A DNA stretch of 64,000 bases from Humibacter sp. RRB41 (GTDB taxonomy: Bacteria > Actinomycetota > Actinomycetes > Actinomycetales > Microbacteriaceae), in the NCBI RefSeq assembly GCF_022761015.1, contig NZ_JAKWJQ010000005.1:124001-188000 (forward strand), read 5' to 3'. The position numbers were made by a program, and so were the translations under genes. The notes below the pieces were generated by a model. The model was not told where the DNA came from, did no database searches, and was given only the letters and a program-made list of their open reading frames with translations. Positions 17,405 to 25,021 of the stretch are shown here, in pieces. Each line of letters begins with the position of its first letter. Position 1 is the stretch's first letter.

Positions 17405-18685
17405 ATGAAACGATCACTGATCGCCGCCGGCGCGATCACCGCCGCGCTCGCGCTCGCGCTCTCCGGCTGCGCCGGAACCTCGTCGTCGGGCGGATCCGCC
17501 TCGGGAGGCAAGACCACGCTGCGCATCTCGGTGTGGAACTACAAGCAGACGCCGGAGTTCAAGGCGCTGTTCGATGCCTTCGAGAAGGCGAATCCCGACA
17601 TCACGATCCAGCCCGTCGACATCCTCGCCGCGAATTACGAGGACAAGGTGACGACGATGCTCGCCGGCGGTGACACGACCGACATCATCACGGTGAAGAA
17701 CCTGACCGACTACGCGGGGTACGCCGCGAAGAAGCAGTTCGTGAGCCTGAACGACGTCGCGAAGGCGCTGCCGTCCGACAAGATCCCGGCGCTGTCGCAG
17801 TACGACTTCAAAGGCACGACGTATGCGATCCCGTACCGCCAGGACTTCTCCGTACTGTTCTACAACAAGGACATGTTCAAAGCCGCCGGTGTCGCAGACC
17901 CCACGAACCTCACGTGGAAGGAATTCGCGAGCGACGCGGCCAAGCTGACCAAGGGCACGGGCGACTCGAAGGTCTACGGCGCATACATCCACACCTGGAA
18001 CTCGATGGTTCAGGGCATCGCAGCGGCGCAGACAGGTGGCAACCCCAACGACCCGAGCGACTACAGCTGGATGAAGAACCAGTACAACACCACGCTGGGC
18101 ATGCAGAAGGCCGGAACGACCATGGACTGGGCGACGGCGAACAGCCAGCAGACCAGCTACCAGACCATGTTCGAGACCGGCAAGGCTGCCATGGTTCCGA
18201 TGGGCACCTGGCTGATCGCTCCTCTGCTCGCTGACGGGAAGACCGGAACGACCAAGATCGACTGGGGCATCGCCCCCCTGCCCCAGATCAAGGCGAACGG
18301 AAAGGTCACCACCGACGGCGGGCCGACCGGCTTCGGCATCAACAAGAACTCGAAGAACGTCGCAGCAGCGAAGAAGTTCATCAAGTTCGCTGCGGGTGCT
18401 GACGGCGCCAAGGCTGTGGCATCCATCGGCATCGTTCCCGCCTACCACAGCGCCGACATCACGAAGGCCTACTTCGGCCTCGAAGGAATGCCCTCCGACG
18501 CACTGTCGAAGACGGCCTTCAACCCGAACACCATCGAGCTGGATGCCCCGGTCGCCTCGAACACAGCCGCGATCGGCACGATCCTGAACCAGGAGCACCA
18601 GCTGATCATGACCGGCAGCAAGTCGGTCGATGCCGGGCTCGCAGAGATGCAGAGCCGAGTCAAGTCGGAAGTGCTGAACCAGTAG
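17405..18685 (+). CDS. Sugar ABC transporter substrate-binding lipoprotein (system B)
   Basis: A 426-residue binding protein. The signal peptide ends in the lipobox LALSGC with Cys22 as lipid anchor, followed by a serine/glycine-rich linker. The mature domain opens LRISVWNYKQTPEFKALFDA and includes DFSVLFYNKDMFKAAGV, typical of COG1653 proteins. It is the first transport gene after the hydroxyacid dehydrogenase (147-bp gap). A strong stem-loop separates it from the two permeases, which would allow more binding protein than channel to be made. The ligand is unknown; the neighbouring heparinase-like and DUF2264 genes suggest an acidic oligosaccharide. Confidence 0.93.
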   Translation: MKRSLIAAGAITAALALALSGCAGTSSSGGSASGGKTTLRISVWNYKQTPEFKALFDAFEKANPDITIQPVDILAANYEDKVTTMLAGGDTTDIITVKNLTDYAGYAAKKQFVSLNDVAKALPSDKIPALSQYDFKGTTYAIPYRQDFSVLFYNKDMFKAAGVADPTNLTWKEFASDAAKLTKGTGDSKVYGAYIHTWNSMVQGIAAAQTGGNPNDPSDYSWMKNQYNTTLGMQKAGTTMDWATANSQQTSYQTMFETGKAAMVPMGTWLIAPLLADGKTGTTKIDWGIAPLPQIKANGKVTTDGGPTGFGINKNSKNVAAAKKFIKFAAGADGAKAVASIGIVPAYHSADITKAYFGLEGMPSDALSKTAFNPNTIELDAPVASNTAAIGTILNQEHQLIMTGSKSVDAGLAEMQSRVKSEVLNQ

Positions 18686-18699
18686 CCTTCCACCGCGCG

Positions 18700-18737
18700 G
18701 CGGCCGACCTGGGAAGCAAGGTGCCCGGGTCGGCCGC
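18700..18737 (+). terminator. Stem-loop between binding protein and permease (system B)
   Basis: Arms 18700-18713 and 18724-18737 (GCGGCCGACC core) pair over 14 bases with one mismatch and a 10-nt loop. It starts 14 bases after the binding-protein stop. There is no T-run, and same-strand genes follow, so it is better read as an attenuator or message stabiliser. Confidence 0.7.
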
Positions 18738-18790
18738 AGCCCCTATCCCCTCACGAGAACGGAGCGGTTCGCCGAGCCGGAGACGACACC

Positions 18791-19744
18791 ATGACCACCA
18801 TCACTGAACGGACTCAGCCGGCAGCGTCGACGCCGACACCGGCACCGACGCCGACTCGCAAAGCGGCGAGTCGAAGGATGCGCCGTCGCAGCATCCTGAT
18901 CGGCTGGAGCTTCATCCTGCCGAACTTCCTCGGGTTCGCCCTCTTCACCCTGGTGCCCGTGATCGCGGCCTTCGTGCTCGCGTTCATGAACTGGGATGCC
19001 TACAACCCGCCGACCTGGGCAGGCATCGACAACTTCGTGCGCCTGTTCGGCGACGACAGTTTTCACGTCGCGCTCGGGAACACGCTGCTCTACGCGCTCG
19101 GCCACGTGCCGTTGACGCTCGCCCTGTCGCTCGGCCTCGCCCTGTTGCTCAACCAGAAGCTGCGCGGCATCGCCTTCTTCAGAGTTGCCATCTTCTTCCC
19201 GTACATCACATCGCTCGTGGCGATCGCGATCGTCTGGAACATGCTGTTCGACCCGACGAGCGGTCCGATCAACCAGTTCCTGCACGCCATCGGCATCGCC
19301 AACGCGCCGGGCTGGACCGCCAGCACCACCTGGGCGCTGCCCGCCGTGATCATCACGAGCGTCTGGCGCGACATGGGGTACTACATGGTGCTGTTCCTCG
19401 CCGGACTGCAGGCCATTCCGAACGAGTACTACGAGGCGGCGTCGATGGACGGAGCCGGCCGCTGGCGCAAGTTCTGGAACGTGACCCTGCCGTCGCTGCG
19501 GCCGACCACCTTCCTCGTCCTGGTGCTGCTCAGCGTCTCGAGCTTCAAGGTGTTCGACCTCATCTTCGTGATGACGCAAGGCGGGCCGGGGCGTGCGACC
19601 CTCGTGCTGTCGCAGCTGATCTACCAGGACGGCATCATCAACGGCCAGTTCGGCTACTCGTCGGCGATCTCGCTCGTGCTCTTCGTGATCGTGCTGATCG
19701 TCACCGTCTTCCAATTCAGGATCCAGCAGAGGAGGGAGCGCTGA
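18791..19744 (+). CDS. Sugar ABC transporter permease, MalF/UgpA type (system B)
   Basis: A 317-residue membrane protein. A basic, proline- and threonine-rich cytoplasmic start precedes the first helix (GWSFILPNFLGFALFTLVPV). Six helices are likely, and the EAA loop is YYEAASMDGAGRWRKFWNVT near residue 220. The ATG at 18791 follows GGAGACGACACC. The stop overlaps the next start (TGATG). Together with the following permease it forms the channel of system B. Confidence 0.94.
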   Translation: MTTITERTQPAASTPTPAPTPTRKAASRRMRRRSILIGWSFILPNFLGFALFTLVPVIAAFVLAFMNWDAYNPPTWAGIDNFVRLFGDDSFHVALGNTLLYALGHVPLTLALSLGLALLLNQKLRGIAFFRVAIFFPYITSLVAIAIVWNMLFDPTSGPINQFLHAIGIANAPGWTASTTWALPAVIITSVWRDMGYYMVLFLAGLQAIPNEYYEAASMDGAGRWRKFWNVTLPSLRPTTFLVLVLLSVSSFKVFDLIFVMTQGGPGRATLVLSQLIYQDGIINGQFGYSSAISLVLFVIVLIVTVFQFRIQQRRER

Positions 19745-20655
19745 TGTCCACCCTCACCTCGGACCTCGTGCAGGAGCTCGAGACCGGAACGACGCATCCG
19801 AGCCGCACGCCGCAGCGGCGCGGGAGGCGTCGCATCCGTTCACGCCTCGGCCGGATGCTGATGTATCTCGTGCTCATCGTGCTGCTCGTCGTGGTGCTGC
19901 TGCCGTTCATCTGGATGCTGTCATCGTCGTTCAAGCACGACAACGACGTGCTCACGGTGCCCATCCAGTGGATTCCGAAGGAGTTCGTCTGGAGCAACTA
20001 CTCGGACATCTGGAAGCAGATTCCGATGGCCGGATACCTCGCGAACTCCGCCTTCCTCGCGATCGTGATCACGTTGCTGCAGGTGCTCACCGGAAGCTTC
20101 GCCGCGTACGGCTTCGCCAAGGTGCGCTTCCCCGGAAGGGATGCCCTGTTCCTCGCCTACATCGCCACGATCGCCGTGCCGTGGCAGGCGTACATGATCC
20201 CGCAGTACGTGATCATGCAGAAGGTGGGGCTGACGAACACGTTCACCGCGCTCATCCTGCTGCAGGCGTTCGGCGCGTTCGGCGTCTTTCTGATGCGGCA
20301 GTACTACATGACCATCCCGGACGATCTGAACGAGGCAGCCCGCATCGACGGCCTGAGCGACTACGGAATCTGGGCCCGCATCATCCTGCCGCTGTCGAAG
20401 CCCGCGCTCGCGTCGCTCGCGCTGCTCACGTTCGTGAACACGTGGAACGACTACATGGGGCCGTTCATCTATCTCTCCAGCAACGAACTGTGGACGGTGC
20501 AGATCGGGTTGCGGTCGTTCATCGGCCAGTACTCCGCGCAGTACGCGATGATCATGACCGGATCGGTGATCTCGATCATCCCGATCCTGGTGATCTTCCT
20601 TCTCGGTCAGCGCTACTTCATCAGCGGCATCGCGACGAGCGGAATGAAGGGATGA
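19744..20655 (+). CDS. Sugar ABC transporter permease, MalG/UgpE type (system B)
   Basis: A 303-residue permease. An arginine-rich start (TPQRRGRRRIRSRLGRMLMY) leads into the first helix. The EAA motif DDLNEAARIDGLSDYGIWAR is near residue 200, and the C-terminus LGQRYFISGIATSGMKG is typical of the MalG type. Its start and stop codons overlap both neighbours by one to four bases, so permease, permease and DUF624 are a tightly coupled unit. Confidence 0.94.
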   Translation: MSTLTSDLVQELETGTTHPSRTPQRRGRRRIRSRLGRMLMYLVLIVLLVVVLLPFIWMLSSSFKHDNDVLTVPIQWIPKEFVWSNYSDIWKQIPMAGYLANSAFLAIVITLLQVLTGSFAAYGFAKVRFPGRDALFLAYIATIAVPWQAYMIPQYVIMQKVGLTNTFTALILLQAFGAFGVFLMRQYYMTIPDDLNEAARIDGLSDYGIWARIILPLSKPALASLALLTFVNTWNDYMGPFIYLSSNELWTVQIGLRSFIGQYSAQYAMIMTGSVISIIPILVIFLLGQRYFISGIATSGMKG

Positions 20656-21344
20656 CCGCGCTCGCGCCCCGGCGCAAGCCGCGTTTCCTGCAGCACGAGA
20701 CCGTCGAGACCATCTTCGGTTACGCGTACGCGATGCTCATGGTCGACGTGCTGCTGGTCGTCTTCAACCTGCCGCTGGCGGCGATGCTGTTCGTGACGGT
20801 GGACCCGCTGGCATCCTGGCCGTTCTTCCTGCCATTGTCGCTCACGCTCGCGCCGTCGTTGGCCGGCGCGTTCGAGGTGTTCCGCTCGCTGCGCCAGGGA
20901 CCGCCTCGTCCGTTCGCCGCGTTCTGGCGTGGATATCGGCGACGCGCGGGTACGGCATTCGTCGCCGGCCTTGCGACAGCGGTGATCGTCGGCCTCGCGC
21001 TCTTCGACGCGACAGTCATGGCGGGCACCGTGTGGGCTCCGCTGCTCGGACCGCTGCTGGTCGTGCTCAGCCTCGGTTCGGTCGCGACGACGTTGTTCGT
21101 CGTTACGGGCCTCGTCGTCTTCGAGCGGGCGTCGCTGAAGGCGGTGGCGAAGGCATCCGTTTTCCTTGCCGTGCGGCGCTGGTACTTCAGCCTCGTCGCC
21201 CTGGCGATGGTCGGGCTGATCGGCACGGCGGTGCTTATGCAGCCGGTGGTCGGGGCGGCGCTCGCGCCGGGCATCCTGCTGTACGCGGTGTTCGCGAACG
21301 CGCAGTACGCCTTCCGTCGCGCAGTCGACGACGCGAGGGCCTGA
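20652..21344 (+). CDS. DUF624 (YesL-like) membrane protein
   Basis: A 230-residue protein with about five hydrophobic helices. It shows the DUF624/YesL layout: a short N-terminal segment (ETVETIFGYAYAMLMVDVLL), a helix pair, a loop with RSLRQGPPRPFAAFWRGYRR, then further helices. In Bacillus, yesL accompanies a rhamnogalacturonan importer; the function of the family is not established, though a role in importer assembly or regulation has been suggested. The ATG at 20652 overlaps the permease stop (ATGA). It is the last gene of the operon, facing a palindromic repeat and the convergent AbiEi-like gene. A second family member is at 39740-40339. Confidence 0.82.
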   Translation: MTALAPRRKPRFLQHETVETIFGYAYAMLMVDVLLVVFNLPLAAMLFVTVDPLASWPFFLPLSLTLAPSLAGAFEVFRSLRQGPPRPFAAFWRGYRRRAGTAFVAGLATAVIVGLALFDATVMAGTVWAPLLGPLLVVLSLGSVATTLFVVTGLVVFERASLKAVAKASVFLAVRRWYFSLVALAMVGLIGTAVLMQPVVGAALAPGILLYAVFANAQYAFRRAVDDARA

Positions 21345-21358
21345 GCTGGAGCTCCTGC

Positions 21359-21447
21359 GTCGACCCGGCACTGTATTGCCGAGCCCCCATATTGCTGTCG
21401 AGCCACCACCGTAATTGCGTGATTCAGGGGGTGGCTCGGCAGCAATG
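21359..21447. repeat. Palindromic repeat element 2 (mosaic)
   Basis: Bases 21359-21385 match an arm of element 1 almost exactly (GTCGACCCGGCACTGTATTG...), but the matching right arm is absent. Instead a second palindrome follows: 21391-21410 pairs with 21428-21447, using the arm ATTGCTGCCGAGCCACC with two mismatches. The flank after it, GTGGTGGTTCG, resembles the outer arm of element 3. It therefore looks like a recombinant of two element types. It separates convergent genes. Confidence 0.75.
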
Positions 21448-21480
21448 TGGTGGTTCGCCGCGCCGGGCGGATGGGTGTGG

Positions 21481-22467
21481 TCACCGGGGAAGCTTCAGCC
21501 CGAATGAGGTGAGGCGGGCGGCGAGTGCGGTCGTACTTGCGGCGTGCTTGTCGCCCCAGCGAATGATTTTGCGACCAGTGGTTCCGCGGATCCAGTCCTC
21601 CCGGTGCTTCTCGTCCAGCATCACTTGCTCGATAGTCCGGTTCGACCGGAGTGCCGCGTCCGTGTACTTGCCCTTGCCGTCGAACTCGCCGAAGACATCG
21701 AACTCGTTGAGGCCGAAGTCAACCCAATAGTTGCCTGTGTCTGGAGCCGGGACACGCACTTGGAGGTCTACGTCTCGTAACCCGAGCCGGTGCAACTGCA
21801 GTCGGCTCACGCTCTCGCCCGGCAGTTGCGCCCGCCCGTCGGCGAACGCGATCACCCAGCGTGCTTGACGGATGCCGCGCTGCCCACGCGCGTCGCAAAG
21901 CAACTTCTCCATCGAATCTCGCCAGGCATCTGTGAGGTCATCGTCGGGAACGTTGCGTCGAACGGCTGCCTTCCGAAGCGAGGCATCAGCAGCGGAGACC
22001 GCTGCTTCCGCCGTGACTGTGCGTGCCAGGTCGACCAGCGTCCGTTCGAGAGTGGTCACGCGCACACCACCGATGCGCGTGATGTCCGTGTTCGGAAGCG
22101 TGCCTTCGTGGCGCATCACATCTCGTGAATTGCGAACGTGACGCGGGTCCGCGACGAGCTGGTCGACACGCTTCGGGGCGAGCCGGTAGAGCGGAAGCTC
22201 GTGTAGGACGGCCGCGGAGACACCCGCGAGAACCGGATCGGACCCGCGCGAGTCTCGCGCGACGGCCACCACATGGACAAGATGCTTTCCCTCCGGCCAG
22301 AGATCGTCCCACTCTTGGCGCGAGACGAACCAACCGCGTCGAACGCGGTGCAACTCGCCGTGGGTGACGGCTCTCGCAATCGCACGGTCGGACATCCCGA
22401 GTTCGATGAGGTCGCTGCGAGACCGAAGCAGTTTCGGTACTTCCGCCAGGGTGATCGCACGAGGCAT
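21481..22467 (-). CDS. AbiEi-like HTH protein with possible nuclease-like C-terminus
   Basis: A 328-residue protein. The N-terminus (LRSRSDLIELGMSDRAIARA then RVRRGWFV) matches the winged-helix opening of AbiEi-type antitoxin-domain proteins. The C-terminal part has VDFGLNEFDVFGEFDGKGKY and EKHREDWIR, resembling the short endonuclease-like domain (acidic residue, then E-x-x-x-K) seen in DUF559-like proteins. The true start is the ATG at 22467; the frame remains open upstream but would encode a His/Pro repeat from the G-rich tract. No partner toxin gene is adjacent, so calling it an antitoxin is not justified. It is bracketed by palindromic repeats at 21359-21447 and 22586-22670, and is unrelated to the sugar genes around it. 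Confidence 0.7.
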   Translation of the reverse strand: MPRAITLAEVPKLLRSRSDLIELGMSDRAIARAVTHGELHRVRRGWFVSRQEWDDLWPEGKHLVHVVAVARDSRGSDPVLAGVSAAVLHELPLYRLAPKRVDQLVADPRHVRNSRDVMRHEGTLPNTDITRIGGVRVTTLERTLVDLARTVTAEAAVSAADASLRKAAVRRNVPDDDLTDAWRDSMEKLLCDARGQRGIRQARWVIAFADGRAQLPGESVSRLQLHRLGLRDVDLQVRVPAPDTGNYWVDFGLNEFDVFGEFDGKGKYTDAALRSNRTIEQVMLDEKHREDWIRGTTGRKIIRWGDKHAASTTALAARLTSFGLKLPR

Positions 22468-22585
22468 GGCTAGATGATCTGCGCCCCGAAGGGGCTCAGG
22501 GCGGCCGAACCCAGAACTGTGGAAGCGCGGCCCGTGTGGAGGCAGAGTGCTGGAGGCACGTCGAGCCGCCCAGCCTCGACGAAGC

Positions 22586-22670
22586 CGTCGAACCCCCACG
22601 AACCTGCCGAGCCACCCCCTATATTCGCGCGAACATCGTGGTGGCTCGGCAGCTTCGTGGGGGTTCGACG
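22586..22670. repeat. Palindromic repeat element 3
   Basis: Arms 22586-22616 and 22640-22670 (31 bases, beginning CGTCGAACCCCCACGAA and ending TGCCGAGCCACC) are reverse complements with one mismatch. The centre holds the perfect palindrome TTCGCGCGAA (22624-22633), which corresponds to TTCACGTGAA in element 1. The inner core GCCGAGCC is shared by all three elements while the outer arms differ. Confidence 0.85.
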
Positions 22671-22674
22671 ATTT

Positions 22675-22735
22675 TGGGTGGGTGGGTGGGAGGGTGGGTG
22701 GGTGGGTGGGAGGGTGGGTGGGTGGCTGGTGGGTG
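22675..22735 (+). repeat. G-tract repeat (GGGT)n
   Basis: About 60 bases of nearly uninterrupted GGGTGGGTGGGAGGGTGGGT units, followed by GGCTGGTGGGTGAGG. At least ten runs of three Gs with one-base loops make a very strong G-quadruplex candidate on the + strand. It follows directly after element 3 and ends 18 bases before the ThuA stop codon (leftward gene), so it lies in the 3' region of the ThuA transcript as a C-rich sequence. Confidence 0.85.
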
Positions 22736-22753
22736 AGGCGATGCAAACTCAGG

Positions 22754-23560
22754 TCAGCCCAGCAACCAGGCTGCGGCCTGGCGCAGCAGCGCGCGATGCG
22801 CCGGCGCGTCATACGAGGCGGAGTCGTGACCCAGGGCGTCGTAGACGACCCGGACGGAGCCGCGCTCGCGCGCCCAGAGCACCGGGTGACGAGCGCCGTC
22901 GAGGTCGTGCCAGGCGAGCTCGGTCACGTCGGGTGAAACCCGCAGGTGCGAGTATCGCTCGTCGTTCACGTCGAAGTCGCGGATGCCTGCCACGATCGGG
23001 TGCGCATCCGTCGCCACCTCGATGTGGGCGAGCGAGTACGGCGGATGCATGGACGTTCCGCGAAGCCAGATGCCGCCCAGGATGGATTCCCATTCCGGCA
23101 TGTATCCGAAACTCGTCGACGAGACGTGCAGCACCAGGAGTGCGCCGCCGCGGCCGAGGTAGCCGAGCAGGCCGTCGCGTGTGGCGGCATCCGCGGCGGA
23201 GAGGGGAAGCGCGGCGCGCTCGTCGGAACTCTGAACAACGGCTCGGTCCTCCGGCGTGCTGCCGGCGCCCACGTTGAGCACGAGCAGGTCGGGGTCGTGC
23301 GTAGCCGGGTCGATGGAGCTGGGTGGATGGGCGAGGCCGGCCGGGTGGGTGCGGCCGGCCGGCTCGGGCAGGTCGTCTGAGTCGGCGAGGCCCGTTGGGT
23401 CGGCGAGGGCGGCGAGACTGGCATCCACGTCGTCGGTCACCGTCACGTCGCGACCGGCATCGCGCAGAATCTCGGCGACCCGAGCCGACGTGGTCGCGAA
23501 CGGATGCCACGGGTCGGCGTAGCGTCCCGATCCCGAGACGACGGTGATTCTGGCGGGCAC
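22754..23560 (-). CDS. ThuA-domain protein
   Basis: A 268-residue cytoplasmic protein of the ThuA (trehalose utilisation A-like, class I amidotransferase-like fold) family. It begins ITVVSGSGRYADPWHPFATT, and contains GALLVLHVSSTSF, ILGGIWLRGTSMHPPYSLAH and VRVVYDALGHDSASYD, matching family core strands. The GTG start at 23560 follows AAAGAG. ThuA proteins have been linked to metabolism of 3-keto-disaccharides with a Gfo/Idh/MocA partner (ThuB). Here it is divergent from just such an oxidoreductase at 23801, so it probably belongs to the same pathway. The middle (residues about 48-90) is a low-complexity insertion rich in D, P, A and H. Confidence 0.87.
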   Translation of the reverse strand: MPARITVVSGSGRYADPWHPFATTSARVAEILRDAGRDVTVTDDVDASLAALADPTGLADSDDLPEPAGRTHPAGLAHPPSSIDPATHDPDLLVLNVGAGSTPEDRAVVQSSDERAALPLSAADAATRDGLLGYLGRGGALLVLHVSSTSFGYMPEWESILGGIWLRGTSMHPPYSLAHIEVATDAHPIVAGIRDFDVNDERYSHLRVSPDVTELAWHDLDGARHPVLWARERGSVRVVYDALGHDSASYDAPAHRALLRQAAAWLLG

Positions 23561-23577
23561 GATGCTCTTTCGGTCGT

Positions 23578-23645
23578 TGGACTTCGGTCGGTGGACTGCG
23601 GTTGGACTGCGGTCGCTGAAGTGCGGTCGTTGCGCTGGACTGCGG
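23578..23645 (+). repeat. Degenerate short repeat TGGACTGCGG
   Basis: The 10-mer TGGACTGCGG occurs exactly at 23592, 23603 and 23636, with one-mismatch or two-mismatch copies at 23578 and 23617. It fills the start-proximal half of the divergent ThuA / oxidoreductase gap. Function unknown. Confidence 0.7.
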
Positions 23646-23747
23646 CTGTCGGCCGTCGGCCTGCGGTCATGGCGCCGTGGTCATGGGGTTGTGGTCGCGG
23701 GGCGGCACCCGCGGCTGTACACGCTCCATCGTGCCTGCTATCTTATC

Positions 23748-23761
23748 GGTAAGCGCTTTCC
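23748..23761 (+). promoter_or_regulatory. LacI-type operator upstream of the oxidoreductase-DUF993 operon
   Basis: GGTAAGCGCTTTCC, with a perfect AAGCGCTT core and GG/CC ends. A possible -10 element TATCTT lies just upstream at 23739-23744. The site resembles those at 7710-7723 and 49554-49670. No LacI gene is adjacent, so it would be bound by a regulator encoded elsewhere. Confidence 0.6.
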
Positions 23762-23800
23762 AGCCGTGCTGAAATCCTCACCGATCGAAAGAGAACCACC

Positions 23801-25021
23801 GTGTCAGAGTCGACCATCGGCATCATCATGAACGGCGTCTCCGGACGCATGGGCTACCGACAGCACCTCGTGCGCTCCATTCTCGCCATCCGCGAGCAGG
23901 GCGGCGTCGAGCTCTCCGACGGCACGCGCGTGCAGGTCGAGCCGCTGCTGGTCGGCCGCAACGAGGCGAAGCTCGCCGAGATCGCCCAGCGTCACGGACT
24001 GGAGCACTACACGACCGATCTCGACACCGCGCTGGCGGATGACCGGTGGCAGGTGTACGCGGACTTCCTCGTGACGAAGGCGCGAGCATCCGCCATCAAG
24101 AAGGCCATCGCAGCGGGCAAGGCGATCTACACCGAGAAGCCGACCGCTGAATCGTTCGAGCAGGCGCTCGAGCTCGCCCGCCTCGCCGACGAAGCAGGCA
24201 TCAAGAACGGCGTCGTGCACGACAAGCTCTACCTGCCGGGCCTGCGCAAGCTGCGCCGCCTGATCGACTCCGGGTTCTTCGGCCGCATCCTCTCGGTGCG
24301 CGGCGAGTTCGGCTACTGGGTGTTCGAAGGCGATTGGATGCCCGCCCAGCGCCCGAGCTGGAACTACCGCTCCGAAGACGGCGGCGGCATCGTCGTCGAC
24401 ATGTTCCCGCACTGGAATTACGTGCTGGAGTACCTGTTCGGCCGCGTGGAGTCCGTCTATGCGCGGGCCGTCACCGAGATTCCGGAGCGCGTCGACGAGC
24501 ACGGCCGCACCTACAAGGCGACGGCGGATGACGCCGCCTACGCCGTCTTCGACCTGGCAGGCGGCATCACGGCGCAACTCAACTCCGGCTGGACAACACG
24601 CGTGAACCGCGACGAACTGGTCGAGTTCCAGGTGGACGGAACGCTCGGCAGCGCCGTCGTCGGGCTGTTCGGCTGCAAGATCCAGCCGCGCAACGCGACG
24701 CCGCGCCCGACCTGGAACCCCGACATCCCCGACACGCACGACTATGCGTCGGACTGGCACGAGGTGCCGGACACCGAGGTGTTCGAGAACGGATTCAAGG
24801 TGCAGTGGGAGGAGTTCATCCGCCACGTCGCCGAGGACGCGCCGTTCCCGTACGACTTCCTCTCCGGAGCGCGGGGCGTGCTGACGGCGGAGAAGGGGCT
24901 CGAGAGCTCCCGCACCGGCGCACGCGTCGTCGTGCCGGAGGTGACCGCCGCGAACCTCGGGCGCCTCGAGCAGCACGCTCAGTCCGGGCAGAACGGCGAG
25001 CTCGCCGGGGCCGCGCGATGA
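23801..25021 (+). CDS. Gfo/Idh/MocA family sugar oxidoreductase
   Basis: A 406-residue dehydrogenase. The Rossmann fold begins IGIIMNGVSGRMGYRQHLVR (a glycine-rich G-x-S-G-R-M-G variant), and the EKP signature is in AIYTEKPTAES near residue 110. The substrate domain has RSEDGGGIVVDMFPHWNYVL, with the expected D-x-x-x-H-W region. GTG start at 23801 after GAAAGAG. It is the first gene of a three-gene overlapping operon with DUF993 and a sugar isomerase, and is divergent from ThuA. A sugar or glycoside dehydrogenase role is inferred; it resembles neither the 5727 nor the 53677 protein closely in its N-terminal motif. Confidence 0.92.
   Translation: MSESTIGIIMNGVSGRMGYRQHLVRSILAIREQGGVELSDGTRVQVEPLLVGRNEAKLAEIAQRHGLEHYTTDLDTALADDRWQVYADFLVTKARASAIKKAIAAGKAIYTEKPTAESFEQALELARLADEAGIKNGVVHDKLYLPGLRKLRRLIDSGFFGRILSVRGEFGYWVFEGDWMPAQRPSWNYRSEDGGGIVVDMFPHWNYVLEYLFGRVESVYARAVTEIPERVDEHGRTYKATADDAAYAVFDLAGGITAQLNSGWTTRVNRDELVEFQVDGTLGSAVVGLFGCKIQPRNATPRPTWNPDIPDTHDYASDWHEVPDTEVFENGFKVQWEEFIRHVAEDAPFPYDFLSGARGVLTAEKGLESSRTGARVVVPEVTAANLGRLEQHAQSGQNGELAGAAR

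Noticed and set aside
21481-22467. Complete type IV toxin-antitoxin system
   Set aside because: Only the AbiEi-type HTH part is recognisable and no AbiEii-type nucleotidyltransferase toxin lies next to it.
22675-22735. CRISPR-like or coding repeat
   Set aside because: Unit length of 4 bases, no spacers and no leader or cas genes; it is a simple G-tract repeat.
22468-22812. N-terminal extension of the AbiEi-like protein rich in THPPTHPP repeats
   Set aside because: It is only the reverse-strand translation of the G-rich tract and repeat element 3. The conserved domain begins at the ATG at 22467.
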